DNA of 64,000 bases from Tyzzerella sp. An114 (GCF_002161055.1 NZ_NFLT01000006.1:124001-188000); one strand, 5' to 3'. Counted from the stretch's first letter, positions 16,367 through 25,971 are shown. Notes: generated from the sequence alone by a model not told the origin. A program made the numbers and translations.

Positions 16367-18186
16367 TAGTTTTCTCCTCCTTTTTCAGAAAGAAGTTTAT
16401 AAAGGACATCAGCAGCCTCATCAGTTGTATACACGTCTTTAGGAACACTGATACCAATATTATTAAGTTTTTCAAAAACATAACTTATCTGAGGAGCAGC
16501 CAGACCCATTTTTTCAATCTCATCAACACGAGCGAAAACCTCTCTAGGAGTTCCAGTCATTACACATCTACCTCTATGCATAACAACAATACGGCTAACT
16601 AATTTAGCTACGTCCTCCATAGAATGAGAAACTAAAATAACAGTTATACCAAGTTTCTCCTGCATTTTTTTGACAGCGTCAAGTATTTCATCTCTACCTT
16701 TAGGGTCAAGACCAGCAGTAGGCTCATCTAAAACAAGAACTTCCGGCTCCATAGCCAATACACCAGCTATTGCCACACGTCTTTTCTGTCCTCCTGAAAG
16801 CTCAAAAGGAGACTTCTCATAATATTTCTCAGAAAGTCCAACAGTCTCAAGGGCAGATTTAACACGGCGTTTAATTTCATCTTCTGGAAGTTTCATATTT
16901 GTAGGACCAAAAGCCACATCTTTATATATAGTCATCTCAAAAAGCTGATGTTCAGGATACTGGAAAACAAGACCAACTCTCTGACGAACTGATTTAAGTT
17001 TTGTTTTATCAGCAAAAATATCAGTGCCATCAAGGAATATACCGCCATTAGTTGGAGTCATAATAGCATTAAGATGCTGTATAAGTGTTGATTTTCCTGA
17101 ACCTGTATGACCTATAATTCCTATAAACTCTCCTCTTTTTATTGATATATTTACATCATCAAGAGCTTTTTTCTCAAAGGTTGTTCCTGGGTTATATATA
17201 TGAGTAAGATTTTTAATCTGTATACCGTCAAAATTTTCACTGCCGTCAAAACGTTCTTCAGCCTCTTTTTTAAGGGCGTCTGTATCAAGAGGAACATCTC
17301 TCTTAATTTCAGACAAATTAGCTTCAATACCTTTAATACGGCATATTTCAGATACCATATCATCAACGTTTAAAACATCTTTAGCAATATCAATCCCCTT
17401 TTTAGAGAGCATATTTGAAACCTCAGTAACCTGAGGAACATCAAGACCATATCCCTTAAGTTTATCAACCTGACAGAATATTTCTTTAGGAACACCCTCC
17501 ATTACAACATCACCGTCATCAATAACAAAGACTCTATCAGCACGAACAGCCTCGTCCATATAGTGAGTTATAAGTACAATAGTTATTCCTTCCTCTCTGT
17601 TAAGTCTCATAACAGTTTCAATAACATCTTTTCTTCCAAGAGGGTCAAGCATAGCAGTAGGCTCATCAAGAACGATACAATCAGGCTTCATTGCCAAAAC
17701 TCCTGCAATAGCAATTCTCTGTTTCTGACCACCTGAAAGTTTTGAAGGAGAATTTTTTCTGTACTCCTGCATACGAACAGTATCAAGAGCACTATCAACT
17801 CTGTTATGTATCTCTTTAGAGTCAAGACCAAGATTTTCAGGTCCGAAAGCTATATCCTCCTCAACAACAGTAGCAACAAGCTGATTATCAGGGTTCTGAA
17901 AAACCATACCTGCACTCTGACGTATATCCCAAACAAACTCATCATTTTTAGTATCAAAGCCCTTTATCCACAAAGTTCCCTCTGTTGGCTTTACAAGAGC
18001 ATTTATATGTTTTGCAAACGTAGACTTACCAGAACCATTATGTCCCAATACAGCTACAAATTCGCCTTTTTCTATGGCAATATTAACATTTTTAAGGGCG
18101 AGAAATTTTTCCTCTTTTGTACCCTCATCAGTGTCAACCATTCTTTTATATTCATAGGTTAAACCCTTTGCTTTAACCATATCCAT
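16366..18186 (-). CDS. Fused ECF transporter ATPase (EcfA1-EcfA2 in one chain)
   Basis: 606 residues holding two complete ABC ATPase domains. Domain 1 (~1-280) has Walker [10 protein letters not shown] at 48-56, signature LSGGQKQR and Walker [13 protein letters not shown]. Domain 2 (~325-606) has Walker [10 protein letters not shown] near 358, signature LSGGQKRR and Walker [13 protein letters not shown]. Firmicutes usually carry these as separate genes ecfA1 and ecfA2. Here they are joined by a linker of ~45 acidic residues with no stop or frameshift. Both ATP sites look intact. It precedes ecfT, as the separate genes would. Confidence 0.93.
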   Translation of the reverse strand: MDMVKAKGLTYEYKRMVDTDEGTKEEKFLALKNVNIAIEKGEFVAVLGHNGSGKSTFAKHINALVKPTEGTLWIKGFDTKNDEFVWDIRQSAGMVFQNPDNQLVATVVEEDIAFGPENLGLDSKEIHNRVDSALDTVRMQEYRKNSPSKLSGGQKQRIAIAGVLAMKPDCIVLDEPTAMLDPLGRKDVIETVMRLNREEGITIVLITHYMDEAVRADRVFVIDDGDVVMEGVPKEIFCQVDKLKGYGLDVPQVTEVSNMLSKKGIDIAKDVLNVDDMVSEICRIKGIEANLSEIKRDVPLDTDALKKEAEERFDGSENFDGIQIKNLTHIYNPGTTFEKKALDDVNISIKRGEFIGIIGHTGSGKSTLIQHLNAIMTPTNGGIFLDGTDIFADKTKLKSVRQRVGLVFQYPEHQLFEMTIYKDVAFGPTNMKLPEDEIKRRVKSALETVGLSEKYYEKSPFELSGGQKRRVAIAGVLAMEPEVLVLDEPTAGLDPKGRDEILDAVKKMQEKLGITVILVSHSMEDVAKLVSRIVVMHRGRCVMTGTPREVFARVDEIEKMGLAAPQISYVFEKLNNIGISVPKDVYTTDEAADVLYKLLSEKGGEN

Positions 18187-18257
18187 TAAATTTCACCGCC
18201 TGATTTTTTTAAGTCTGTGGCATATAAAAAAGCTCACAGCTATTGAAATAATAATTT

Positions 18258-18296
18258 AAAAAAGGCGAAATGTCAACGTTTTAATGACAATTCGCC
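18258..18296 (-). terminator. Terminator after the 99-aa membrane protein gene
   Basis: Stem GGCGAA-TGTCA (18264-18275) with TGACA-TTCGCC (18285-18296) and one mismatch. On the minus strand it is followed by six T (18258-18263). It lies 19 bp past the stop of the upstream gene. Confidence 0.8.
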
Positions 18297-18314
18297 TACT
18301 AATTAATTTCAAAA

Positions 18315-18614
18315 TTATTTACCACTATATTTTTTATGCATATACTTGCCATAGCCAAATATACAAGCTGCAACAGCAATATAACATACAAGTCCCTGTG
18401 TACCTAAAAGTATTCCGTTAGTATTAAGATATCCCATAACTATTATAAAAACACCAACAGCAACAATCATTGCACCTGTTTTAAAGGAATATTCCTTTCT
18501 ATATTGAGGTGGTATTTTTTCCATAGCACTTTTAGAAACAAAATACTTTTCATTTTTCATACACACAATACCTTCAATAATAATTATAATACCAAAAATT
18601 AAAGCTGTACTCAT
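18315..18614 (-). CDS. Uncharacterised small membrane protein, 99 aa
   Basis: I do not recognise the family. There are three hydrophobic segments: residues ~3-19, ~48-63 and ~73-90. A positively charged, aromatic loop lies between the first two (YFVSKSAMEKIPPQYRKEYSF), which suggests a short cytoplasmic hairpin. The AAGGAGATTG Shine-Dalgarno before the ATG is good. It is bracketed by terminators at 18681-18705 and 18258-18296, so it appears to be its own transcription unit between rplQ and the ECF genes. Confidence 0.65.
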   Translation of the reverse strand: MSTALIFGIIIIIEGIVCMKNEKYFVSKSAMEKIPPQYRKEYSFKTGAMIVAVGVFIIVMGYLNTNGILLGTQGLVCYIAVAACIFGYGKYMHKKYSGK

Positions 18615-18680
18615 AAAAACAATCTCCTTTGAAGATAATAGACTGTGTATATTATATCATTAAAACATATCAGTAACAAC

Positions 18681-18705
18681 AAAAAAGCGGTGGAAAATCC
18701 ACCGC
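18681..18705 (-). terminator. Terminator of the ribosomal superoperon after rplQ
   Basis: Stem GCGGTGG (18687-18693) and CCACCGC (18699-18705), 5-nt loop. On the minus strand it is followed by six T (18681-18686). Confidence 0.9.
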
Positions 18706-18758
18706 TAATATCTTCACAACACAAAATTAAATTTATATACGAATTATAATTTAAAAAA

Positions 18759-19301
18759 TTATACTAATTCGATAATTACTTCTGGAGCACCGTCACCTTT
18801 ACGAGGTCCGATTTTGATGATTCTTGTGTAACCACCTTTACGGTCAACGTATTTTGGAGCGATTTCATCGAAAAGTTTAGCACACATATCTACTTTCTTT
18901 GTGAGCTTTCTAACTTTCTTTCCATCAGCTGGAACTTCTGTTACAGGGTAAAGAACGCTTAACATTTTACGTCTAGCGTTTAAACGACTTGGGTTGTCTT
19001 TTTTGATTGTTTTCTTAACTTCATCAAAAACAGTAACTTTTTTGCCGTTTACAGTTTCTTTAACTCTCTTACCGTTAGCATCTTTTTTAGCAACTTTAGC
19101 TGTTACTTCAACTTCTGTAAAGTTGTCTTTTTCTTTAACTGCAAGAGTGATGAGCTTTTCAGCAAGTCTTCTTACTTCTTTAGCTCTAGCCTCTGTTGTT
19201 TTGATTTTTCCATGATATAAAAGATTAGTTACCTGGTTTCTTAAGAGAGCTTTTCTCTGTGCTGATGTTTTACCAAGTTTTCTGTATCCTGAACCTGTCA
19301 T
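18759..19301 (-). CDS. rplQ: 50S ribosomal protein L17, long form
   Basis: 180 residues. The N terminus ([41 protein letters not shown], in part) is typical, and the C terminus [16 protein letters not shown] is conserved. L17 is normally ~115-130 residues. The extra length is a Lys-rich insertion at about residues 62-110, as in other Lachnospiraceae-type L17 proteins. It is the last ribosomal gene of the superoperon; the terminator at 18681-18705 follows. Confidence 0.95.
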   Translation of the reverse strand: MTGSGYRKLGKTSAQRKALLRNQVTNLLYHGKIKTTEARAKEVRRLAEKLITLAVKEKDNFTEVEVTAKVAKKDANGKRVKETVNGKKVTVFDEVKKTIKKDNPSRLNARRKMLSVLYPVTEVPADGKKVRKLTKKVDMCAKLFDEIAPKYVDRKGGYTRIIKIGPRKGDGAPEVIIELV

Positions 19302-19410
19302 TATTACAAATCCTCCTTGTAATCCTCTACAGGGCTATTGTAGGGTAATAACTCTTCGGTCTTACATTACTCTGCACCCTGTACAACTATATGCAACAAT
19401 AAAAAATTAA

Positions 19411-20364
19411 TTATTCATCGCTTGGTCTTAAAGCAAGGCCAAGGTCAGCCATTTTGTTTAAAACTTCTTCAAGAGACTTACGACCAAGATTTCTAACCTT
19501 CATCATTTCGTCTTCTGTCTTATTAGCAAGGTCCTCAACAGTGTTGATGCCTGCACGTTTTAAACAGTTATATGAACGAACTGAAAGGTCAAGCTCTTCA
19601 ATGCTCATTTCAAGAACTTTTTCTTTCTTACCTTCTTCTTTCTCTACCATAATTTCAGTGTTCTTTGCACTGTCTGATAAGTCAATGAAAAGGTTTAAGT
19701 GTTCGTTAAGAATTCTTGCTCCAAGGCTTACAGCGTCATCAGGAGCAATAGTTCCATTTGTCCATACCTCAAGTGTCAATTTATCGTAGTCAGTAATCTG
19801 TCCTACACGTGTATTTTCAACAAGGAAGTTAACTCTTGTTATAGGAGTGAATATAGAGTCAACAGGAAGCATTCCTATTGGCTGGTCATCTTTTTTGTTC
19901 TTGTCGGCACCAATATAACCTCTGCCTTTCTGAACAGTAATCTCCATATAAAGTTTACTGTTAGGGCCACCGCTTAAAGTAGCGATATGGTGGTCTGGAT
20001 TTAAAATCTCAATGTCACCATCTGCTTTGATGTCAGAAGCCTTAACTTCGCCTTCGCCTTCCATATCAATGTAAACGATTTTAGGCTCATTTCCTTCACT
20101 TGTGTTTTTAATGGCAAGTCCTTTAAGATTAAGAATGATTTCTGTAACATCTTCCTTAACTCCTGGAATTACTGAGAATTCATGAACTACACCATCAATT
20201 TTTACATTACTTACAGCCGCACCAGGTAAAGATGAAAGAAGAATTCTTCTTAAAGAGTTACCAAGTGTAGTTGCGTATCCTCTTTCAAGAGGAGATACGA
20301 TAAAACGACCATAAGAGCCGTTTATCTCGTCAATTTCAATACGAGGTTTCTCAAACTCAATCAC
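19411..20364 (-). CDS. rpoA: DNA-directed RNA polymerase subunit alpha
   Basis: 317 residues, starting at GTG (20362-20364) with GGGAGG upstream. The N-terminal assembly domain has the conserved [22 protein letters not shown], and [11 protein letters not shown] lies near residue 185. The C-terminal domain (~245-310) has the helix-hairpin-helix segment [24 protein letters not shown], which contacts UP elements and activators. It has an extra promoter and a leader hairpin of its own inside the superoperon. Confidence 0.97.
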   Translation of the reverse strand: MIEFEKPRIEIDEINGSYGRFIVSPLERGYATTLGNSLRRILLSSLPGAAVSNVKIDGVVHEFSVIPGVKEDVTEIILNLKGLAIKNTSEGNEPKIVYIDMEGEGEVKASDIKADGDIEILNPDHHIATLSGGPNSKLYMEITVQKGRGYIGADKNKKDDQPIGMLPVDSIFTPITRVNFLVENTRVGQITDYDKLTLEVWTNGTIAPDDAVSLGARILNEHLNLFIDLSDSAKNTEIMVEKEEGKKEKVLEMSIEELDLSVRSYNCLKRAGINTVEDLANKTEDEMMKVRNLGRKSLEEVLNKMADLGLALRPSDE

Positions 20365-20412
20365 TTATTTTAAACCTCCCTTTGGATATTAAAGTGAGAC
20401 TATGACAACCGT

Positions 20413-20439
20413 AGGGAACGGCAAAAAAATACGTTCCCT
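20413..20439 (-). promoter_or_regulatory. Hairpin in the rpoA leader
   Basis: Perfect 8-bp stem AGGGAACG / CGTTCCCT (20413-20420 and 20432-20439). On the RNA, the loop holds the U-run rather than the 3' side, so it is not a standard terminator. It lies between the internal promoter and the rpoA Shine-Dalgarno. Confidence 0.55.
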
Positions 20440-20457
20440 AGGTTTATTACAAAATAT

Positions 20458-20485
20458 ATTATACACGATTTTGGCCTTTCGGCAA
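20458..20485 (-). promoter_or_regulatory. Internal promoter upstream of rpoA
   Basis: On the minus strand, TTGCCG (20480-20485), 16-bp spacer, TATAAT (20458-20463), in the 139-bp gap between rpsD and rpoA. Confidence 0.65.
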
Positions 20486-20503
20486 GTCTCAAATTTAAAA
20501 AAA

Positions 20504-21106
20504 TTATTTTGAGTACAACTCAACGATAAGTGTTTCTTCAACTGGAACATCAATCTGTTCTCTCTGTGGTTTAGACATTACAGTTCCTTTTAAACCTTCA
20601 TGGTCAGCCTGTAACCATTCTGGAACAATTCTTGAACCTGTTACTTCAAGAATGTCTTTGTATCTCTGCATATCTTTGTATTTTTCTTTAACTTCGATAA
20701 CATCTCCAACTTTTACAGCGTATGATGGGATGTCAACTGGTTTACCATTTACTAATACGTGTTTGTGGCGAACAATCTGTCTAGATTCTTTTCTTGTTCT
20801 ACCATATCCAAGTCTGAACATTACGTTATCAAGACGCATCTCTAATAACATAAGTAAGTTTTCACCAGGGATACCTTCTTTTTTAGCTATTTTTTCAGCT
20901 TTAGCATAGTATCCTCTGAACTGTTTTTCAAGTACACCGTAGATGAATTTAGCTTTCTGTTTTTCTCTTAACTGAAGTCCGTACTCGCTCATTTTCTTTC
21001 CGGCTCTAAGTGACTGTTTTTTTGATTTTTTGTCAATTCCTAAGTAGATTGGGTCAAGGTCAAGTGATCTACATCTCTTAAGAACTGGAACTCTATCTCT
21101 TGCCAT
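20504..21106 (-). CDS. rpsD: 30S ribosomal protein S4
   Basis: 200 residues. The S4 RNA-binding domain (~90-150) contains [27 protein letters not shown] (in part) and [17 protein letters not shown]. The C terminus ends in [10 protein letters not shown]. It is a primary 16S rRNA binder at the 5' domain. Only one Cys remains in the N-terminal region, so this is the non-zinc form. It lies between rpsK and rpoA in the alpha operon and has the usual Firmicute length. Confidence 0.97.
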   Translation of the reverse strand: MARDRVPVLKRCRSLDLDPIYLGIDKKSKKQSLRAGKKMSEYGLQLREKQKAKFIYGVLEKQFRGYYAKAEKIAKKEGIPGENLLMLLEMRLDNVMFRLGYGRTRKESRQIVRHKHVLVNGKPVDIPSYAVKVGDVIEVKEKYKDMQRYKDILEVTGSRIVPEWLQADHEGLKGTVMSKPQREQIDVPVEETLIVELYSK

Positions 21107-21128
21107 TTATTAAGCACCTCCTATTAGA

Positions 21129-21530
21129 TTAGACTCTTCTGCGTTTTGGTGGTCTACAGCCGTTGTGTGGTACAGGTGTTACGTCTTTGATAAGTGTTAC
21201 TTCAAGACCAGCTGCCTGTAAAGCACGGATAGCTGCTTCACGTCCTGAACCAGGACCTTTAACGAAAACTTCAACTGTCTTTAAGCCATAATCTGAAGCT
21301 GCTTTAGCTGCTGTATCAGCTGCCATCTGAGCTGCGTATGGAGTAGACTTTCTTGAGCCTCTAAAACCTAACTGTCCGGCACTTGCCCATGAAAGAGCGT
21401 TTCCTGCTGCGTCAGTAATAGTTACTATTGTATTGTTAAATGTGGACTGGATATGAGCCTGGCCACGTTCTACACGTCTTTTGTCACGGCGTCTACGGCT
21501 AGACGCTTTTTTAACAGCTTTCTTTGCCAT
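21129..21530 (-). CDS. rpsK: 30S ribosomal protein S11
   Basis: 133 residues. The Lys/Arg-rich N terminus is followed by [28 protein letters not shown] and [14 protein letters not shown], and the protein ends in [18 protein letters not shown], all highly conserved. It sits on the platform of the small subunit near the mRNA exit. It lies 20 nt after rpsM and 22 nt before rpsD. Confidence 0.97.
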   Translation of the reverse strand: MAKKAVKKASSRRRRDKRRVERGQAHIQSTFNNTIVTITDAAGNALSWASAGQLGFRGSRKSTPYAAQMAADTAAKAASDYGLKTVEVFVKGPGSGREAAIRALQAAGLEVTLIKDVTPVPHNGCRPPKRRRV

Positions 21531-21550
21531 TATTCAAACCTCCCTATTTC

Positions 21551-21919
21551 TTATTTCTTCTTGTTAGCTACTGTTTTTCTAGGACCTTTTCTTGTTCTAG
21601 CATTTGTCTTTGTCTTCTGTCCTCTTACAGGAAGACCTTTTCTATGACGAATTCCACGGTAGCAGCCGATTTCCATAAGGCGTTTGATGTTAAGAGCTAT
21701 TTCTCTTCTTAAATCACCTTCAACTGTCTGTGAACGGTCGATAACTTCACGAATTTTAGCAACTTCGTCGTCTGTTAAATCTCTTACTCTTGTATCAGGG
21801 TTAACGCCAGCTTCTTTAAGAATTCTAACAGCGCTTGAATGACCGATACCATATACATAAGTAAGACCTATCTCTATACGTTTCTCTCTTGGTAAGTCTA
21901 CACCAGCAATACGTGCCAT
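21551..21919 (-). CDS. rpsM: 30S ribosomal protein S13
   Basis: 122 residues. [26 protein letters not shown] at the N terminus and [28 protein letters not shown] (in part) near the C terminus are diagnostic. S13 contacts tRNA and the large subunit at the head of 30S. A good GGAGGTG Shine-Dalgarno precedes the ATG. It is separated from rpmJ by a 211-nt structured spacer, which is unusually long for this operon. Confidence 0.97.
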   Translation of the reverse strand: MARIAGVDLPREKRIEIGLTYVYGIGHSSAVRILKEAGVNPDTRVRDLTDDEVAKIREVIDRSQTVEGDLRREIALNIKRLMEIGCYRGIRHRKGLPVRGQKTKTNARTRKGPRKTVANKKK

Positions 21920-22130
21920 GTATATTTACACCTCCTGAATTATTCAAACTTAATATCTATTTATCAAAAAACATTGCCCATTGGGTATACAAACAGATTG
22001 CACAGACCGTCAGCCTGTGTGCGGAGTCCGCTTTTAACTGTATACTCCTCCCGGCAGTTGACGGATTTATCGATGATTTGCGGAGGCTCCTGACCTCCTT
22101 CATAACCATATATAATAAACCGCAGATTTA
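21920..22130 (-). promoter_or_regulatory. Structured, GC-richer spacer upstream of rpsM
   Basis: This 211-nt gap has visibly more G+C than its surroundings and several pairing blocks: GCGGA-C-TCCGC, GGAGG...CCTCC, a GTATAC pair that could close a multi-branch region, and a CCGTCA/TGACGG long-range complement. No clear sigma-A promoter is visible. It may be a protein-binding leader for the S13-S11-S4 genes. A 48-codon frame crosses it but has no family features. Confidence 0.5.
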
Positions 22131-22244
22131 TCAGCCTTGTTTCTGTTTATGTTTTGGATTTTCACAAATGACCATTACACGACCTTTTCTTTTGATAATT
22201 CTGCATTTTTCACACATTGGTTTTACAGATGGTCTAACCTTCAT
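22131..22244 (-). CDS. rpmJ: 50S ribosomal protein L36
   Basis: 37 residues, ATG at 22242-22244 and TGA at 22131-22133. The sequence starts [19 protein letters not shown] and ends HKQKQG. The four zinc ligands are present (CEKC, then C and H in ICENPKH), so this is the zinc-containing form. It lies 27 nt downstream of infA, the usual place in the spc/alpha junction. Confidence 0.95.
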   Translation of the reverse strand: MKVRPSVKPMCEKCRIIKRKGRVMVICENPKHKQKQG

Positions 22245-22271
22245 TGTGATCGCTCCTTTCTTAATGCCTAC

Positions 22272-22490
22272 TTATTTAGCTCTCCATATAATTCTACCTT
22301 TTGTAAGGTCATATGGAGACATTTCAACGAGTACCTTATCTCCAGGAAGAATTCTTATAAAATTCATACGAAGTTTTCCTGAGATATGTGCTAATATCTG
22401 ATGCCCGTTTTCAAGTTCAACCTGAAACATGGCATTAGGTAATTTTTCTAATACGGTTCCTTCTACTTCTATAACATCGTCTTTTGACAA
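22272..22490 (-). CDS. infA: Translation initiation factor IF-1
   Basis: 72 residues, a single OB fold: [45 protein letters not shown] and a C terminus with [15 protein letters not shown]-1 blocks the 30S A site during initiation. Translation starts at TTG (22488-22490), with GGAGG 9 nt upstream; no ATG is available at the conserved N terminus. It lies between the KOW-domain gene and rpmJ. Confidence 0.96.
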   Translation of the reverse strand: MSKDDVIEVEGTVLEKLPNAMFQVELENGHQILAHISGKLRMNFIRILPGDKVLVEMSPYDLTKGRIIWRAK

Positions 22491-22519
22491 GGCCTAGAAC
22501 CTCCTTAAAATATGTTACA

Positions 22520-22783
22520 TCAATTATTTATATATTTCTTCAAAGCCTTTACTATGTCAGCATCAAGAATATAACTTCCATTTTCAATTTTATCCTTAAT
22601 ACCATCATCAACATAGTTAGTTTTCTGAACGTGCTTTATTTTTTTTCTTTTTGGTTTTTCAAGTGTTCTTCTCTTACCATCAACAATATAAAGGAATTCT
22701 TCTTCAATGTCAATAACTATAAATGCTCCTCCTTTATCATGACCGCTTTTTGAGAACACAATCTGTCCTGCTGTAAATTCCAT
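22520..22783 (-). CDS. KOW-domain RNA-binding protein (L14e/L6e/L27e-like)
   Basis: 87 residues. The N-terminal KOW-like segment FTAGQIVFSKSGHDKGGAFIVI is followed by a basic stretch (KRRTLEKPKRKKIKHV). Proteins of this type are found in many clostridia between map and infA and are annotated as eukaryote-like L14e/L6e/L27e RNA-binding proteins; the function is not established. Its position in the superoperon suggests a ribosome- or translation-linked role. The Shine-Dalgarno is weak, so it may depend on translation of map. Confidence 0.8.
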   Translation of the reverse strand: MEFTAGQIVFSKSGHDKGGAFIVIDIEEEFLYIVDGKRRTLEKPKRKKIKHVQKTNYVDDGIKDKIENGSYILDADIVKALKKYINN

Positions 22784-22812
22784 GGGATATCACCACAACT
22801 TTTCATCAAAGT

Positions 22813-23559
22813 TTATAAAGTAAGCAGTTCAGGCTCACCGTCAGTTATAAGAACAGTGTTTTCATAATGTGCAGCCCATAAACCATCTTTTGTAACAACA
22901 GTCCAACCGTCATCAAGAACATTTATTTTATATGTTCCCATATTAACCATAGGCTCAATAGCAAGAACCATACCTTTTGCAAGTTTTGGCCCTCTGCCTG
23001 TTGTCTTATAGTTATATACGGCAGGGTCTTCATGAAGATTTTTTCCTATTCCATGACCAACATAGTCACGTACAACAGAAAATCCGTTATCTTCAACATA
23101 TTTTTGAATAGCAGCACCGATTTCATTTAAGTGACAACCGGCTTTTGCAAATTTTATGCCTTCAAAGAAACTCTGTTTTGTAACATCTATAAGTTTTTGT
23201 GCCTCCGGTGAGATATTTCCCACAGGATATGTCCTTGCACAGTCTCCGTGGAAACCGTCAATGTAGGAGCCCATATCAATACTTATAATGTCGCCATCTT
23301 TCAAAGTTTTTATACCGGGAATTCCGTGTATTACCTCTTCATTTACAGAGGTACATATTGAACCTGGGAAACCAGCATATCCTTTAAAGGAAGGCACAGC
23401 TCCACAGCTTCTTATATAATCTTCAGCAATTTTATCAAGATGTTTTGTTGATACACCAGGCTTAACCTCGCTGGCAAGTATTTTATCAAGCTCAGCAAGT
23501 ATTTTTCCGGCTTTACGCATTTTTTCAATCTGTTCCTGTGTCTTTATTGTTATAGCCAT
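22813..23559 (-). CDS. map: Type I methionine aminopeptidase
   Basis: 248 residues, the short bacterial form without N-terminal zinc extension. Metal and substrate residues are in the expected order: the SFKGYAGFPGSICTSVNEEVIHGIP region, DGDIISIDMGSYIDGFHGDCART with two Asp ligands, VGHGIGKNLHEDP with His ligands, LAIEPMVNMG and the final HYENTVLIT with Glu. It removes initiator Met from new proteins. The gene follows adk with 2 nt between. Confidence 0.97.
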   Translation of the reverse strand: MAITIKTQEQIEKMRKAGKILAELDKILASEVKPGVSTKHLDKIAEDYIRSCGAVPSFKGYAGFPGSICTSVNEEVIHGIPGIKTLKDGDIISIDMGSYIDGFHGDCARTYPVGNISPEAQKLIDVTKQSFFEGIKFAKAGCHLNEIGAAIQKYVEDNGFSVVRDYVGHGIGKNLHEDPAVYNYKTTGRGPKLAKGMVLAIEPMVNMGTYKINVLDDGWTVVTKDGLWAAHYENTVLITDGEPELLTL

Positions 23560-23561
23560 TT

Positions 23562-24200
23562 TTAAGCCTTCTCTCCTAACCCTGATATGATGGATTTTGT
23601 AACCTCATCAATATCCATGAGTCCATTTACTTCAAAAAGAAGATTTTGCTTTTTATAATAATCTACTAAAGGTTCAGACTGTTCGTGGAAAGTTTTAAGT
23701 CTAGCTTTTCCAGCTTCCACTGTATCGTCTTTTCTCTGTGTAAGTTTCTCGCCACATGCGTCACACACTCCAGCAACCTTTGAAGGAAGTGAAAGTTTAT
23801 TGTAAGTAGCTCCACATTTTGGACAAGTTTCTCTTGCTGTAAGTCTCTGAAGCATAACCTCATCAGGAGCATTTATAAATACTGCTCTGTCAATGTGACC
23901 GATGATTTCATCAAGTTTCTCAGCCTGAACAACAGTACGTGGGAAACCATCAAAAATAAATCCGTTTTTACAATCATCCTCAGCAATACGAGCTTTTACA
24001 ATCTCGATAATAAGGTCATCAGAAACAAGTCCTCCAGAAGCCATAACGCTTTTTACCTTTTCACCGAGTTCAGTTCCTTTACTTATTTCCTCTCTGAGCA
24101 TATCCCCTGTTGATATATGTGCTATGTTGTAATGCTCAATTAATCTTTTTGCCTGTGTTCCTTTACCAGCGGCAGGAGCACCAATAAGTACCAACTTCAT
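23562..24200 (-). CDS. adk: Adenylate kinase, zinc form
   Basis: 212 residues. The P-loop GAPAAGKGTQA is at residues 7-17, the AMP-binding region has ISTGDMLREEI, and FDGFPRTVVQAE follows. The LID domain (~125-165) has four cysteines (CPKCG ... CDACG), the structural zinc site of Gram-positive Adk. It interconverts ATP + AMP and 2 ADP. It lies between secY and map in the spc operon, as is typical. Confidence 0.97.
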   Translation of the reverse strand: MKLVLIGAPAAGKGTQAKRLIEHYNIAHISTGDMLREEISKGTELGEKVKSVMASGGLVSDDLIIEIVKARIAEDDCKNGFIFDGFPRTVVQAEKLDEIIGHIDRAVFINAPDEVMLQRLTARETCPKCGATYNKLSLPSKVAGVCDACGEKLTQRKDDTVEAGKARLKTFHEQSEPLVDYYKKQNLLFEVNGLMDIDEVTKSIISGLGEKA

Positions 24201-24225
24201 ATAACAGCCCTCCTTGACTTACAAC

Positions 24226-24262
24226 TAATCCCCCAGGGAATGCTCTGCATTCCCCAAAGGAT
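24226..24262 (-). promoter_or_regulatory. Intergenic RNA hairpin between secY and adk
   Basis: Stem GGGAATGC / GCATTCCC (24236-24243, 24247-24254) with a 3-nt loop, extended by flanking complementary bases (AATCC ... GGATT in the RNA). No T-run follows, so it is more likely to affect mRNA processing or adk expression than to terminate. Confidence 0.5.
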
Positions 24263-24267
24263 TTTTA

Positions 24268-25530
24268 TTAATTATTTAAAAAACCTTTGTAGTGTCTCAT
24301 AAGCAACTGTGATTCCAGAGCCTTAACGAGGTCAAGACATACACCAACAACGATTATAAGTGTTGTACCTCCGAAACCTACGTTCATTTTAAATATCCAC
24401 TGTAAAAGTATAGGCACCATAGCTATAAGTGCATAGCATATTGCACCTACAAAAGTGATACGGCTAACTGTTTTTGTTATATAGTTGCTTGTCGGCTGGC
24501 CTGGTCTAATACCAGGAATAAATCCGCCGTTTTTCTTCATGTTCGCAGCAATCTCATTTGGATTTATAACTATTGAAGTATAGAAATATGTGAAGAAAAG
24601 TATAAGTACAATGTATAATACAAATCCCACAGGATGAGTCATTCTAAGCACTTCAATAACCTTCTGGAAAGTACCGGAAGGATGAACAAATTGAGCTATT
24701 GTTTCTGGGAACTGAAGTAAAGAAATTGCAAAGATGATTGAAATAACACCTGAAGTGTTAACCTTTATAGGCATGAAAGTATTTCTTCCACCAACACTTC
24801 TTCTTCCCACCATTTTTGATGAGTACTGAACAGGAATTCTTCTTTCACCATTGTTTGCAATTACTATGAAAACAATTACTGCAAGTAATATTACTAATAA
24901 TCCTACTATTTTAAGGATACCTGTAACCTCTCCACCTTTAGCATAATAGTAAAGACTAGAAATACCCATTGGAAGGTTTGAAACGATATTTACAAAGATA
25001 ATCATTGAAGAACCGTTTCCGATACCCTTTGCTGTAATCTGTTCTGCGAGCCACATAATAAATGTAGTTCCACATATTAATGATAACACAGCTATAATAT
25101 ATATCCAAGCACTTTGTGTAAGGAACATATTTTTATAACTTAATGTTAAACCGATACCTTGGATAGCTGCAAGAATAACAGTTATGTTTCTTGTGTAGGC
25201 TTGGATTTTTTTACGTCCATCCTCCCCTTCTTTTGCAAGCTGTTCCAATTTCGGTATAGCCACACGGAGAAGCTGCATAATGATTGATGATGTAATGTAA
25301 GGTCCAATACCCATTGCCATTACTGACCATCTTGAATTAGCACCACCGGCAATTATGTTATATAAAGTACCAGTTGAGGCAGCATCTCTTGCCGCTTTTA
25401 CAGCAGCAACGTCAATTCCCGGAATTGCAATGTGGGAACCAAGTCGCACTATGGCAAGTATCAATAAAGTATAAAGCATCTTTTTACGGATGTCTTTAAC
25501 TTTCCATGCATTCTTGAATATGCTGAACAA
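24268..25530 (-). CDS. secY: Protein translocase subunit SecY
   Basis: 420 residues, ten membrane segments. Typical features are RLGSHIAIPGID near residue 30, the plug-region Gly/Ser stretch, YITSSIIMQLL near 83, GERRIPVQYS near 228 and GFIPGIRPGQPT near 340. It forms the channel for secreted and membrane proteins with SecE and SecG. Its start codon directly follows the rplO stop, so the two are translationally linked. Confidence 0.97.
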   Translation of the reverse strand: MFSIFKNAWKVKDIRKKMLYTLLILAIVRLGSHIAIPGIDVAAVKAARDAASTGTLYNIIAGGANSRWSVMAMGIGPYITSSIIMQLLRVAIPKLEQLAKEGEDGRKKIQAYTRNITVILAAIQGIGLTLSYKNMFLTQSAWIYIIAVLSLICGTTFIMWLAEQITAKGIGNGSSMIIFVNIVSNLPMGISSLYYYAKGGEVTGILKIVGLLVILLAVIVFIVIANNGERRIPVQYSSKMVGRRSVGGRNTFMPIKVNTSGVISIIFAISLLQFPETIAQFVHPSGTFQKVIEVLRMTHPVGFVLYIVLILFFTYFYTSIVINPNEIAANMKKNGGFIPGIRPGQPTSNYITKTVSRITFVGAICYALIAMVPILLQWIFKMNVGFGGTTLIIVVGVCLDLVKALESQLLMRHYKGFLNN

Positions 25531-25971
25531 TTAGATCACCTCTGCTTTTCCGCCTGCAGCTTCGATTTTTTCTGCAGCGGATTTGCTAAACTGGTTTACT
25601 CTAACTGTTAACTTTCTTTCAATTTCTCCTACACCAAGGATTTTAACTCCGTCTTTAGGGTTGCTTACAAGTCCAGCAGCCTTTAAAGCGTCTATATCTA
25701 CAACAGCACCATCTTCAAATACATTTAAGTAATGTAAGTTGATACCGATAATTTCTTTAGAGTTTCTGCATTTGAAGCCTCTCTTTGGAAGTCTTCTGTA
25801 AAGTGGCATCTGACCGCCTTCAAATCCGTTCTTTCCGCCGCTTCCTGAACGAGCTCCCTGTCCTTTATGTCCTCTACCGGCTGTTTTACCGTTACCTGAA
25901 GCGTGGCCTCTACCTCTTCTCCAAGCTTTAGCATTTGAGCCTTCAGCAGGTCTTAATTCGCTTAAGTTCAT
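25531..25971 (-). CDS. rplO: 50S ribosomal protein L15
   Basis: 146 residues. It begins [22 protein letters not shown], has the Gly/Arg-rich [21 protein letters not shown] stretch (in part), then [18 protein letters not shown]. It ends [19 protein letters not shown]. It joins late in 50S assembly. It lies between rpmD and secY with standard spacing. Confidence 0.97.
   Translation of the reverse strand: MNLSELRPAEGSNAKAWRRGRGHASGNGKTAGRGHKGQGARSGSGGKNGFEGGQMPLYRRLPKRGFKCRNSKEIIGINLHYLNVFEDGAVVDIDALKAAGLVSNPKDGVKILGVGEIERKLTVRVNQFSKSAAEKIEAAGGKAEVI

Noticed and set aside
21985-22131. A 48-codon minus-strand frame between rpmJ and rpsM
   Set aside because: No family features and odd composition. 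The segment is better explained as structured RNA.
21889-22401. Long plus-strand open frame across infA-rpmJ-rpsM
   Set aside because: It lies antisense to three certain genes, has no Shine-Dalgarno, and its protein has no recognisable content.
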